In this document: positions 22,601 to 32,411 of the stretch, one piece after another
Position numbering within the stretch: position 1 is the stretch's first letter
How the letters are laid out: every line of letters starts with the position of its first letter
Assembly (NCBI GenBank): GCA_964504915.1
Contig: CAZDFH010000004.1
Location: 62,001 to 126,000, forward strand
Length of the DNA: 64,000 nt
Origin: CAJBLF01 sp964504915
GTDB taxonomy: Bacteria; Patescibacteriota; Gracilibacteria; Absconditabacterales; Absconditicoccaceae
Reading direction: 5' to 3'
Notes under the pieces: model-generated
Told to the model about the DNA's origin: nothing
What the model saw: the letters and a program-made list of their open reading frames with translations, nothing else
Databases searched by the model: none
Position numbers and translations under genes: made by a program

Positions 22601-23007
22601 TAGACCAAGTCACTACACCCACACCTCATCCTGTATCTCCTATTTCTCCATTGTCCATTGATCCTGAAAATCGTCCATGGCATCCTGCTGATGCTGATGT
22701 GGAATTTGATACGGCAATTTGGGGACCCGTAGAGGACTCTGAGTTACTCAATAGAACCATTTCTAGTGGAGAGACATTACCCCTTATTCAGAAGTCAGCA
22801 TGGCTTACTGCAAGAGATAAGGAGCTACGCAAATATAGACGCGTTTTGACAGAAATTAGGCCTTCTGATCTCAGTAATATCATCCTAGTTATCAATCGTT
22901 GTATCGATAGATGTCTTCCAACGTCCGATATGGATTGGTATAGGGATGATTTTCTTGTGGCTTTACGTGCAGTAGCCAACGATATAGATAAAAATCCGAG
23001 AAGATAA
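19633..23007 (+). CDS. 1124-residue protein of unknown function with repeated modules and acidic linkers
   Basis: Continuous from ATG 19633 to TAA 23005-23007 with UGA as Gly. No signal peptide or membrane segment is visible. Residues 100-135 are polar, and residues 430-560 and 650-730 are Pro/Asp/Glu-rich linkers (VEPDTNPVEP, DEPEEPDEPEEP). A module of about 90 residues recurs near 758-848 and 892-980 and ends in KQAWYAGENGFLHSL and NHAWYTRPDGFLYSL. A weaker DWYRDDFLVAL copy lies near the C-terminus. A sigma-4-like stretch (LSGQEKKAVQLAY) lies near residue 370. I do not recognise the family. It is followed by a terminator and a convergent cold-shock gene. Confidence 0.8.
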
Positions 23008-23029
23008 TCAGAGGTATTTTTCTTATTAT

Positions 23030-23056
23030 AAAAAATGAGGCCGAAGCCCCATTTTT
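23030..23056 (+). terminator. Terminator between the large protein gene and the cold-shock gene
   Basis: AAAAATGAGGC and GCCCCATTTTT form an imperfect stem around CGAA. The A- and T-rich flanks would let it work in both directions between these convergent genes. Confidence 0.6.
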
Positions 23057-23082
23057 CAAATGTATCTATAAATATAGTTAGA

Positions 23083-23280
23083 CTAGATTTTTTCTACATT
23101 TACTGCTTGGATTCCTTTTTGTCCTTCTTCTGTTTCATATTGTACTCTATCATTTTCTGTGATAGTCACACCTTCTGCTAATCCAGAAATGTGTACAAAC
23201 ACATCCTTACTGTTGTCATCAGGAGTAATAAAGCCAAATCATTTTGTTGTGTTGAAGAATTTTACTGTACCATTAGACAT
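23083..23280 (-). CDS. Cold-shock protein, copy 1
   Basis: 65 residues, the full length of a single OB-fold CspA protein that binds single-stranded RNA and DNA. RNP1 is KGFGFI and RNP2 is VFVHISG. One glycine of KGFGFI is a UGA codon. It differs from copy 2 (at 33.6 kb) at about 12 positions. Both copies share promoter elements and a 5' leader with a GAGTTA/TAACTC hairpin, so they are probably regulated alike. Confidence 0.95.
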
Positions 23281-23326
23281 TGCAATAGTAAAAAAATAAT
23301 AAAATTTGAGTTAATAACTCAACAGT

Positions 23327-23354
23327 GTTATACATATATTCTGTGAATAAGCAA
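23327..23354 (-). promoter_or_regulatory. Promoter of cold-shock gene copy 1
   Basis: TTGCTT and TATAAC with a 16-nt spacer on the minus strand, preceded by ATTCTC. The same arrangement stands before copy 2. A small hairpin, GAGTTATTAACTC, lies between promoter and start codon. Confidence 0.65.
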
Positions 23355-23379
23355 GAGAATGTTGAAGAATTTTCTTTAT

Positions 23380-23916
23380 CTATTTCACAAGATGGAGGAG
23401 CTGGAAGATACTTTTGCCTACAAAAATAAATACTCCATGGCTTATGGTCTTGCCGATGATGACTGCTATAAGAAAAGGGATAAATTTGATTTTCTTATAT
23501 AACAATCTTGTCCCGATGATATCAGCCAGGAAAGGAAGATAACAAAAAATAGCAAAAAGAAACGTTGTTATTTTACCCATTTTGGTCTCAGAATGTTTTT
23601 TTCGTTTTTCTCCTACTCTATTTAGACTTGATTCTTTTTTGAAATACCTATTGATTTTGTTGATTGTGCGATGAAATCGTTTCTGTTTTTCTAGTGTTTC
23701 ATAGCCGGCTCGTTTTTTGATGAGATGATTCTGGACAAATCGGATGGTGATGTCAGACAACGTTACGATACTTACGACGACTGCCAAGACCACTCGTGGA
23801 TTTGCTTCCTGCAACAATAAAACTCCCGTTAGAGAATATCCAAGTGGACTGAGGATAGGCGGGACTATAGCAGCGAAGTAGATAACGACTCAGAGAAGGA
23901 TATATTGGAGGAGCAT
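23380..23916 (-). CDS. Small multi-pass membrane protein
   Basis: 178 residues. The N-terminus has two hydrophobic segments (MLLQYILLGVVIYFAAIVPP and VVLAVVVSIVTLSD). A very basic loop follows (HLIKKRAGYETLEKQKRF to KRKKHSETKMGK), then two or three more hydrophobic segments. The layout resembles VTT or small-multidrug-type membrane proteins, but no diagnostic motif is seen. One UGA-Gly lies in ILLGVV. Its 3' end lies just upstream of the cold-shock promoter, so the two minus-strand genes are probably separate units. Confidence 0.65.
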
Positions 23917-24021
23917 AATTTTTTGTATAATAAAAACATTGCGATTACTGTAGTTATTTCTTTATGGAGTGCAATTCGCTTTTTTCCGGGACGCGGGCAA
24001 ACCCCCCTTTATGTGGACGAG

Positions 24022-24136
24022 CAAACCCACCCCGTCCTTCGGCCACCCCTCCCTTGTCAAGGAGGGGAAAAGTGGCTCATTGAAACCGCCCTGACAAGGG
24101 AGGTGGCTGAGCGAATGCGAAGTCGGAGGGTTTGTT
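24022..24136. repeat. GC-rich palindromic repeat, copy A
   Basis: 115 nt bounded by CAAACCC and GGGTTTG. The inside holds CCTCCCTTGTCAAGGAGG and a second arm CCCTGACAAGGGAGG. Copy B at 28996-29105 is almost identical, and a shortened copy C lies at 30625-30682. It has no ORF and looks like a MITE- or REP-like element. It sits between two minus-strand genes. Confidence 0.85.
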
Positions 24137-24159
24137 AAAAAAAACTAAATTAAGAAAAT

Positions 24160-25728
24160 TTACTTCATCAACTTTCCCAAATCAACTTCATGGAAATTTT
24201 GCAATTGGTCAGTAAATCACTTGTCATGACTGACGACGATCATGGCTCATTCATAGTCATTTAATGATTCTGCAATTATTGGAATATGACGGAAATTAAT
24301 ATGGTTTGTTGGTTCATCTAATATTAATAAGTGAGGCTTTTGTAAGACAAATCTGGCATAGCAGAGGAGTCATTTTTGGCCTTCGGATAAGGAGCCGATG
24401 GTATTTTTCAATACTTCTTTGGTTAGCAGAAATTGTGCCGCTACACGGTAGATGTCTTGATCGCTAGTATCTCCAGCTATTTGTTGTAGGTTGTCCCAGA
24501 CGGTCATCTCCATGTCCAATGCGGTAAAATCCTGTGAATAATATCAGACTTTTACTTTGTTGTGGATCATCGCAATCTTTTCTTCTGGATGTGTGGTGTC
24601 AGGTTCTTTGAAAATTGCATCTTCGAGTTTCTTATCTTCTAGCTTGGCGTGGTATTCTTTCATAATATTCGCTTTGTGTTCGTGGATCATCATCAGTCTT
24701 TTGAGTAATGTTGATTTTCCGATACCGTTTGGTCAGGTGAAAATTATTCTATCATGCTTTTTCATCTCAAGTGGCAACTTGTATTCTTTGACCTTATGTT
24801 CGCTATTCATCAAACCAACGTGATTGATAGTCACAATAGGGCCGACGAGATTTTCAAACTCAATATGAAATGGTTTGATGGTCTTATCTTCCTTTCTGAC
24901 TTCCACTTTATTTTCTTCTGCGTCTTCGACTTCATCTCTCATCTTGCTGGCGAGCTTACGCATCTTTCCTCACTTGTTGGAGAAGAAGTTAATCTTTTCC
25001 TTGGCGTCGGCTATCTGCTTCTCGGCTCTTGCATTCTGCGCGTTCTCTTTCTCTATCTGAGCAGCGATCTGTTCTACTACATCGTAATAATCGCCTCGGT
25101 ATTGTTCTACCTTGCAGGTTCATTTATTTAAGTACAACACGCCATCCGTAAAGAGATTCAAAAAGTCGGCGTCATGGCTAATTACAACGACTGTCTTATC
25201 ATACGACAATAAGAAACTTATCAGATCACCAATGCCTTGTGCATCTAGATTATTCGTTGGTTCGTCAAGAAGGAGGATGTCGGGATGTTGGATCAAGGCG
25301 TAGGCAAGCAATAATCTCGCCTGTTGTCAGCCAGAAAATTCTTTGATAGGTTTGTCCAAAGGTGCGTTGAAATTCACGACCTTCAATATCTCAGTAATCT
25401 TTCTATCCAATTGATAATCCTTCTCCGCAAACGCCGTCTGGAAAAATTCATTGATGGTAAGGTGCAACTGATCTCTCGGAATGACCTGTCTGGCCACCGC
25501 AATCGTATTGCCTGCGACGATATTGATCTTGCCAGATTGTGGCGTCAATTCACCAAGGATCATCTTGAAGATGGTAGTCTTCCCAGAGCCATTTTGGCCC
25601 ATGATGGTGATCTTAGTATTTGCGCGAAGCGAAAAACTTGTCTCCTTGAGGATAGGATGTTTACCGTCGTTGTATGCGAATGACACTTCATCAAAACGCA
25701 TAATTACCTGATTTTCATTACTAGCCAT
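24160..25728 (-). CDS. ABC-F ATPase (translation factor or resistance type), first
   Basis: 522 residues with two ATPase domains and no membrane part, so a soluble ABC-F protein acting at the ribosome. Walker A is GQNGSGKTT and GPNGIGKST, the signatures are FSGGQQAR (its glycine is UGA) and LSEGQKG, and Walker B is ILLLDEPTNNLD and LLILDEPTNHIN. In the second Walker B the usual final Asp is Asn. The linker between domains (about residues 215-290) is a charged helix rich in Lys and Glu. Which ABC-F subfamily it belongs to cannot be decided by eye. Confidence 0.93.
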
Positions 25729-25841
25729 TTTTTAAACAAAAAAAAAGTTAAACTTCTGAACTTGTTGTGCGTATGTATAGGGATTCGGTGGGTAGATTCA
25801 AGTCGGGGTTTGGGTCGGGATTGATAAACCTCTATTTTAGA

Positions 25842-26837
25842 TTATTGTAAACAGTGCTGTATGAAAATCATTGTTAAATTTAGAAAAAGTCTTGCTCACT
25901 TTTCTGTTGCATAATCATTCTTGGGGTGGGGGTCTCCTGTTTCCATTCTTTCACGAGCTATTACTGATTCAATATTTTTCAATATTGTTTCTGTGAAAAT
26001 ATCATTGGGTATTAAATTTTCCTTAATCGCTGTTTTTATTAGTGGTGAAAAGTCTCATTTTCAGGTAGATCAATAGACGATTGTTTGTAAAAATCCTTGT
26101 AAAGCACTGAATCATTTTGTTATGCTTCAGCTATAATCTTTGTTTCTGTAATCGGAAAATGCATCAGATAAATCTCTCTCAACTTCTTTAAAATTTCATC
26201 ATCATAAACACTTAATTACTGGCTCGTAAATTTCTGTAGTTATCTTTTCTTCTTGTTTGGGAATGAATCCAAGTCTTGTTAGGTAAATATTGATTCAAAA
26301 GTCTCATAATACATCATTTAGTTTTTTTGCAAACCTATCAAAGCGTATGTATTGATTTTCATGCTCCCTTTTTGAAAAATTTTCTTCGCTTTCTTCTGCT
26401 TTTTTGTAGATATTTTCTGGTTTTACGTTGATTAGAAAATTTCAGTAAATGCTCAGTGTTTCTAGTACTATATTCGACTTTCACTCTGAGAATATGTTAT
26501 AAAAATCTAAACAAGCAGCATTGAGGCTGTTGTGTTCTAAAAAACTGGGAGTATAATTATTTGCTTTATATGAATGATTAATAAGTTGGATTACTTTTAA
26601 AATAATAGCTTGTTTAATCTCTCTATCATTGTAATCTCAGAAGAACTCATAGTATCGTTTTGTTCCTTCGAAATAATCGCCCTCTTTTTTTATGTCCTTA
26701 TCAAAAAAATCTCTTTCTAAATATTTCCAAATCATATATTTTTCTTTTTCATTCAAATTATCCCGATCTCTAAGTCATAAATCTGGTTTTAGGTTTTCTT
26801 TCACTTTTGGATCAGATTGACTCCATGTTTTGAACAT
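25842..26837 (-). CDS. HEPN/Abi_C-like protein, possible abortive-infection RNase
   Basis: 331 residues, hydrophilic and mostly helical. The C-terminal 100 residues (DAFSDYRNKDYSGSITKGFS, LIKTAIKENLIPN, then RMETGDPHPKNDYATEKGARL) resemble the Abi_C/HEPN fold found in phage-defence proteins. Arg297 and His304 fit the R-x6-H HEPN nuclease motif. The N-terminal 200 residues are unassigned. At least 12 glycines are UGA codons, so the gene has long been adapted to code 25. No partner antitoxin or defence gene is adjacent, so the function is inferred. Confidence 0.6.
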
Positions 26838-26862
26838 ATTACTATCTTTAGATTTTAAATTA

Positions 26863-26931
26863 TTATGCCTTCAAAAGGTTATACTTTCTCTCCAGAAATT
26901 CAATCCAATCTCTTCTAAGCTCGCCTACCAT
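26863..26931 (-). CDS. Putative 22-residue peptide with a good ribosome-binding site
   Basis: ATG to TAA encodes MVGELRRDWIEFLERKYNLL and KA. A GGAGG sequence stands 6 nt before the ATG, notable because most genes here lack any Shine-Dalgarno element. It lies between the membrane-protein gene and the HEPN gene on the same strand and could be a leader peptide, a remnant or chance. Confidence 0.3.
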   Translation of the reverse strand: MVGELRRDWIEFLERKYNLLKA

Positions 26932-26961
26932 TTCGCCTCCATTATCTCTGTTTTTTTCGCC

Positions 26962-27630
26962 TTATGCTCTTGCCAATCTCTTACTTATCTCTGGTCTTAT
27001 GATGAAAATAAACATAACGAAATTGATCCCTAGGATATATATTGGATATGTTGTTTCTTGATAGGTAAAATTGCTTACTGCTAATAGAGTAAATAAACCT
27101 GCGAAGACATCTAAAGCATAAAATATCCATGTTTCTGTCTCTGGAAATTTGTATGTTTTGATTAATGCAGGCAAGAAGCCTACAAAATCAGCTAGTATAG
27201 AAGCCAATAATCACATAACGGGATTGTTTGTTAGCTTCCAGACTAAAATACCGATTCCAGCGATTACTAAACAGATGATGTCAGTCTTTGCCCATCAGCC
27301 CATGCCATATTTTATACAGAGAGAAAAAATCAGGATACTTTGTAATGCAGAGACTCATGCAAGAAAGATTGCTACGGTATTGTGCTGAGCGAGTAAGGAA
27401 GCAAAAGAGAGAAGAGTAATGATTAACAAGACAAATCTTGTTGTCCTATGTGGCTTAGATTCTCCTTTCAAGATAGACAATACGTAAAATATTGGAGAAA
27501 AGAGTGCAAACATGGTGCTACATATGATCAAGATAGTTTTAATCCCTAGATGAAGGTAAAGTGATATCCCGATTGCAATGAGTATTGCCGCTACGAATAT
27601 GGATGTGAGAATTTTTAACTTCTTGTTCAT
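26962..27630 (-). CDS. Seven-helix membrane protein of unknown function
   Basis: 222 residues with about seven hydrophobic helices separated by short loops (for example residues 8-28, 33-52, 66-85, 92-105, 118-133, 180-195 and 200-213). A proline in helix 5 (GFLPALIKTYK) is followed by Thr/Tyr, as in PQ-loop-type carriers, but the PQ motif itself is not present. Five UGA-Gly codons lie in the middle. ATG 27630 gives MNKKLKILTS; a GTG eight codons upstream is possible. It precedes the HEPN gene on the same strand. Confidence 0.65.
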
Positions 27631-27738
27631 CTGTCTAGTGTGATATATAAACACCTACCTATAATTTCTTTCTCTCAGAAAACAAGATAGAAGTAGGTCA
27701 AACCCGCCTGTTATTTCGCTTCCATTTCTTACTAAAAT

Positions 27739-27766
27739 TTGCTTAATTCTCTCTTTTGGATATACT
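27739..27766 (+). promoter_or_regulatory. Promoter upstream of the 168-residue unknown gene
   Basis: TTGCTT and TATACT with a 16-nt spacer. RNA would start near 27773, giving a leader of about 23 nt before ATG 27796. An ATG at 27769 would lie upstream of the RNA start. Confidence 0.6.
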
Positions 27767-27795
27767 TTATGTGTTTATATGGTCAACTTATTTCG

Positions 27796-28302
27796 ATGCG
27801 TTTTTATACTCCATTTTGTGTGAAGGATGCGGACCTTTCTTTTAGTATCCATCCTTGAACAGCTAGATTTTGAGTAGAAAAGAAAAAATCTACAGTAACT
27901 TTTTCCGTAAATGAGGAAGATGGTACCTCCATTATGTTGAATGATATCCAGATAGCTACCATTTGAACCTTGCTTACTGAATTTTGATTTAAAATAGATG
28001 AAATCGTTCGTTCATGAGATTCTGAATTTAATAAAATTATTCTTAACCCTACAGATCAAATCGAATTTATTGAAATCAAAAATACAGAAAAGAAGAGAAA
28101 GAAGCCTATACATGTCATACAAGTGCAATGAGAAACCCAAGATAATCATTCTTTTGTTAAACAAGCAATGGATAAGCTTGTTGTAGAATGAAACTTAAAT
28201 ATTATTCAAGATATTGTATATAATTGAGAAGGAGAGAAATATATCCAATTCTGTAAATGATTGGTTGCTAGTATAGAGCATGTTCTAAAACAAAGCGATT
28301 AA
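27796..28302 (+). CDS. Conserved-looking protein of unknown function
   Basis: 168 residues, soluble, beta-rich at first (MRFYTPFCVKDADLSFSIHP, STVTFSVNEED), then a basic stretch NTEKKRKKP and a helical C-terminus. No motif is recognised. Eight glycines are UGA, which shows it is a real gene under this code. An upstream in-frame ATG is excluded by the promoter position. The next gene on the same strand is engB, 96 nt downstream. Confidence 0.65.
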
Positions 28303-28398
28303 TATTGGATAATAGTTTATTTGATATATGATAGATATTGTCTATCATTTTTCTTTGATTTCTTTATGCTTCTTCTGTTTATTTTTCACTAAAACTCT

Positions 28399-28995
28399 AT
28401 GCTTATTCGCTCAGCCATATTCGTCAAAAGCGCATCCAAGCTCGCTGAATGTCCTGTAAGTGACTTGCCAGAGTTTGCTATGATTGGGAGATCAAATGTC
28501 GGGAAATCGTCACTGATCAATACCATCGCTAATAACAGTAAGCTGTCCAAGATCTCCATCAAGCCAGGCAAGACGACATTGATCAACTTTTTCCTGATAA
28601 ATAAAGAATGGCACTTAGTAGATCTACCAGGTTATGGCTTCGCTAAATCAGGGACTGCACATAGAGTCACGTGGATAGATACGACGCATGACTATTTCGT
28701 CGGGAGATCAAACTTGAAGAAAGTGTTTGTGCTGATAGATGGAAGCATCGCTCTCCAAAAAATAGATCTTGAATTCGTTGTTAGTTTGGATCAGGAGAAA
28801 ATTCCGTATGCTATAGTGTTGACGAAGTTGGACAAATCCAACCAGAAGGAAGCTGCACGTCATCAGCGTGAGTTACTGGAACAGTTGTCCGTTTCTGTGT
28901 CTGTGATTCCGGAAATATTTGCTGTGTCCAATAAGACGAAGAGAGGAAGAGAGGTATTGCTGGATTATATTGGGGAAATGCTCGGGGAACGCTAA
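28399..28995 (+). CDS. engB: Ribosome-biogenesis GTPase EngB (YsxC/YihA)
   Basis: 198 residues, the normal length. GTPase motifs in order: G1 GRSNVGKSS, G2 within KPGKTTLINF, G3 DLPGYGFA, G4 TKLDK and G5 VSNKTKRG. EngB assists late assembly of the large ribosomal subunit. Unlike most genes here it has no UGA codon; all glycines use GGN. The start is the ATG giving MLIRSAIFVKSA, typical of the family. Palindromic repeat copy B begins right after the stop. Confidence 0.95.
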   Translation: MLIRSAIFVKSASKLAECPVSDLPEFAMIGRSNVGKSSLINTIANNSKLSKISIKPGKTTLINFFLINKEWHLVDLPGYGFAKSGTAHRVTWIDTTHDYFVGRSNLKKVFVLIDGSIALQKIDLEFVVSLDQEKIPYAIVLTKLDKSNQKEAARHQRELLEQLSVSVSVIPEIFAVSNKTKRGREVLLDYIGEMLGER

Positions 28996-29105
28996 CAAAC
29001 CCACCCCGTCCTTCGGACACCCCTCCCTTATCAAGGAGGGGAAAGTAGTTCATTGAAACCGCCCTGACAAGGGAGGTGGCGAGCGAATGCGAGACGGAGG
29101 GTTTG
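28996..29105. repeat. GC-rich palindromic repeat, copy B
   Basis: 110 nt from CAAACCC to GGGTTTG, nearly identical to copy A at 24022-24136 with a few substitutions and small deletions. It starts directly after the engB stop codon and ends 35 nt before the second ABC-F gene. Confidence 0.85.
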
Positions 29106-29140
29106 AAATCCTAAAAAAATTTAAATTAAACTATCTAAAA

Positions 29141-30922
29141 ATGTTTTACTTGAAAGTTACTCAACTTACCAAATCATATACCTCCAAAGTCCTTGTAGAT
29201 CATGTAGACTTTACTATTTCCAAAGGACAAAAAATTGCACTCGTTGCCAAAAATGGCGCAGGGAAATCTACGCTGCTCAAATTATTGATGAAAGAAATAG
29301 ACCTGACGGACTGAGAAATTGAATGGAGAGAAGGAGTCCGTATTGGCTACCTGTCCCAAGATGTTCGTCTAGACGACAGCAAAACTGTTCGTGAATTTCT
29401 CTTTGATTTTGATACGACGGCCGAGCGAGAGCAAGAAGTCGAGCTGAATATTGCGATTAATAAGCTTCGCATTACACCGTATTTAGATCAAAATATTTGA
29501 TCATTATCTGGATGAGAAAAAAAGCGCGTCGCATTAACGAAGGTTCTGATGTGAGATCCTGAGATGTTGATTCTTGATGAGCCGACCAATCATTTAGACT
29601 TGGACATGATAGAACGGTTAGAGCGATATCTAAAAACTCAGCATACGACCTTACTTATGGTGACGCATGATAGATATTTCTTGGAGCGTGTCTGTACCTG
29701 AATTTTTGAATTGCATAGAGGGAAGATTATAGATTTTCCTGGAAATTATTCGTATTACTTAGAGCAAAAAGCGATCCGTGAAGAAAATGAAAAGATAGAA
29801 GTCCATAAATTTAAACAGCTGTATAGGAGAGAGCTCAACTGGATGCGTAGAGCGCCTGGAGCGAGGCAGACTAAGGCGAATTTTAGGATTGGCAGATTTG
29901 GTGAGATTGATGAAAGCTATGCTGAGCGCAAAGATTTATTATTAGGTGATCAGAAAAAATTATCGCTTTCAGTAGAAGCGAGACCACTCTGAGGAAAGAT
30001 TCTCAAACTCAAACATATCAAAAAAGCCTTCTGACAAAAAATACTTCTGACTGACTTCTCGCATGAATTTCGCCACAACGAACGTATTGGCATTATCGGA
30101 AAAAACGGTGTCGGCAAGTCTACCTTTGTTCGTATGATTATCGGTGAAGAGCCAGTGGACGCGTGACAAATTCAGACGGGGGAAACGGTGGTGTTTGGCC
30201 ATTATCAGCAGAAGGAAATTCATTTCCCAGACGATAAGAGAGTGATAGATATTGTCCATGATCGTCATCTGTTGGAACAATTTCTTTTTCCACCATCACA
30301 GCAGCATATGTTCGCAGAGAAATTAAGCGGCTGAGAAAAAAGAAGATTATATCTGCTGACGATACTACAAAATAATCCAAATTTTCTTATCTTAGATGAA
30401 CCGACGAATGATTTAGATCTGGTAACTATTTGAGTACTGGAAGAATTTCTCATGGGATTTAAAGGCTGCTTGATTGTGGTGTCTCATGATAGATTCTTTA
30501 TGGATAGAATTACGGATCACTTGTTTATCTTGGAATGAGATGGAGTCGTGAAAGATTTTTGGGGAACGTATAGCGAGTATAAACTCGCAATTGAAGATTG
30601 AAAGAAATGATCGGGGGACGCTAACAAACCCACCCCAAACCCTTTATCCACGAAGGTGGGCTCCCTTAACAGGGCGGGGAATAAACCTATTGAGGCCGAA
30701 GAAACAAAGAAAAAATTATCTTATATGGAAAGAAGAGAATTGGATATATTAGCCAAGGAGATACATGAATTGGAGAAGCAGAGAGATGAGATTAACAATA
30801 TCTTTCAGCGTGCGGATATTGCCTATGATGATATTAGATTGCTCTCTGAAGAACTTGGAAAAATCGTTCGTTTATTAGAACAGAAAGAGTATAGATGGTT
30901 TGAATTGAGCGCGAGAGAATAA
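29141..30922 (+). CDS. ABC-F ATPase (Uup-like), second
   Basis: 593 residues, soluble, two ATPase domains. Walker A is AKNGAGKST (Ala where Gly is usual) and GKNGVGKST, signatures are LSGGEKKR and LSGGEKRR, and Walker B is MLILDEPTNHLD and FLILDEPTNDLD. A C-terminal coiled coil (residues about 520-590, ELDILAKEIHELEKQRDEIN) is of Uup type, which binds DNA or the ribosome. The linker before it is encoded by a shortened copy of the palindromic repeat, read in frame as about 20 residues (ANKPTPNPLSTK and after). Many glycines are UGA. Confidence 0.93.
30625..30682 (+). repeat. Shortened palindromic repeat, copy C, inside the ABC-F gene
   Basis: CAAACCCACCCC and GGGCTCCCTTAACAGGGCGGGG match the ends of copies A and B with the middle lost or altered. 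It is translated in frame and contains no TAA or TAG, so the reading frame of the ABC-F protein survives. Confidence 0.65.
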
Positions 30923-30979
30923 AAAAAATGGAAAATGGAAAATGGAAGATGGAAGATTATTTTATTGTTCAATATTGTC

Positions 30980-31537
30980 ATGATTAAGAGGAAATGAAAA
31001 TCAGTGTTATTTATCGATACCGAGACGACTGGACTTTCTGCGACAGATCAGATCTTGCAGTTCGCTGCGATTTATGGGATTTTTGATGGGAAGAAATTCC
31101 ATGAAGAGGCGAGGATTAATCAATATATTAATATTACGACTAAGATAAATTATTTTGCTCAGATGGTTCACTGAATAAGCGCCAAGCATGTTGCGAAGTA
31201 TGATTATATCGAAACCTATATTGATGAATTTCTAGAGTACATTGATAAATCTGATCATGTGATCGGGCATAATATTTCCTTTGATATCAGAATGCTCCAG
31301 CAAGAATGTCAGAGAATAGATAAATGTTATAATTGGGAAAGGATCAAGACTTTTTGTACGATGAAAGATATTAATCATATCAAGGACTTGCCAAAAAAGA
31401 GACCAAGACTTGGTTTATTGTATTCGCATTTGTTTGGGAAGGAGATCAAAAATGCTCATGATGCGATGGCTGATATTCAGGCGACGAAAGATTGTTTCGT
31501 GGAATTGGCCAAGAGAGGAGATATTACATTGGAATAA
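30980..31537 (+). CDS. DnaQ-fold 3'-5' exonuclease
   Basis: 185 residues, a stand-alone DEDD exonuclease. ExoI is FIDTETTGL, ExoII is GHNISFDIRML, and ExoIII is HDAMADIQAT, whose His makes it a DEDDh enzyme. It could be the proofreading subunit of DNA polymerase III, or an RNase T or oligoribonuclease relative. The protein is short for PolC and has no UvrC or BRCT fusion. UGA-Gly occurs at residues 6 and in VHGISAK. It follows the ABC-F gene after a 57-nt gap with short AAAATGG repeats. Confidence 0.9.
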
Positions 31538-31550
31538 GCCTTTTGATAAT

Positions 31551-31578
31551 TTGCAAAATGGCTCTATCTGGATATACT
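31551..31578 (+). promoter_or_regulatory. Promoter upstream of the ADFDFDK-repeat gene
   Basis: TTGCAA and TATACT with a 16-nt spacer. RNA would start near 31585, leaving ATG 31613 with a leader of about 28 nt and excluding the in-frame ATG at 31580. Confidence 0.55.
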
Positions 31579-31612
31579 TATGATACTATTTTATGTCATA
31601 CTATTATTCGTT

Positions 31613-32398
31613 ATGAATAATAATCACCCAGGGACCATTACACCTTCAATTGCCGATTTTGATTTTGATAAGAAACCTAATAAACCATTAGTCGCTGATT
31701 TTGATTTTGATAAGAGATGTGTCATCCCAGAAAAAAAATCACTTGCCGAAGCTCTTGGGGGAAAACTTTTTGATCTTCCTGTGATAGATAAGCATATGCC
31801 TTTCAAAGAAAGGATAGATGCTTTGTTCGCTACACATGTCTTATATGAAAGTCCAGAAGGCAAAAGATATATACCTCAGACACAATGAAGGATGGCAGTA
31901 ATTGCTAACCTTAACGGTGTTAAAATTCCCTTTTATCAAAGTAGTAAAGGAACTGATGGTAAGAATGTTGGTAAACGGTATCCTTTCTTTGGTAATAAAG
32001 ATATATGATGCCGGCTCATTAAATGAGATGGAGGTAATGGGTATGATATCCCTGAGATTAAACAAATGATGGATTATCTAGATGACGTCTTACCCGAATA
32101 CCTTATTGATACACTTCTAATCGGGGGCGAAAGAGACTTATTTAGCCGTCCATCATTTTTTTCTACTACTGGTGAATTGCAAAGGACCGATCCTACACTA
32201 TGGAAACAATATCTTCTTCATCCTGTGGATGCTTGAAAGTATATGGCTAAAATTTTGAATTATGACATTAATTCTGCTCCAACTGAATCACAAGATGAAG
32301 GTGCATACGCATTTGTACAAGACAGAGTCGCTGACATCAAAAAGAAGCTAAAACTAAAAACAGATATCCATGATATGGAAGACGATTTTGCTAAATAA
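31613..32398 (+). CDS. Unknown soluble protein with a duplicated ADFDFDK segment
   Basis: 261 residues. Near the N-terminus IADFDFDKKPNKPLVADFDFDK is a near-perfect duplication spaced by nine residues. The centre has GRMAVIANLNGVKIPFYQSS and GTDGKNVGKRYPFFG, and the C-terminus is a charged helix. No family is recognised. The promoter position supports ATG 31613; the upstream ATG 31580 would add a hydrophobic MILFYVILLFV. Glycines at seven places are UGA. A terminator follows, so it is probably a single-gene unit. Confidence 0.65.
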
Positions 32399-32411
32399 AT
32401 ATGTATAACTA

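Noticed and set aside
26863..26931. The 22-residue peptide as a remnant of alanyl-tRNA synthetase
   Set aside because: The resemblance to the synthetase N-terminus is too short and weak to support.
24022..29105. CRISPR array formed by the repeated GC-rich units
   Set aside because: Only three copies, about 110 nt long, kilobases apart and with no regular spacers or cas genes. They are dispersed palindromic repeats.
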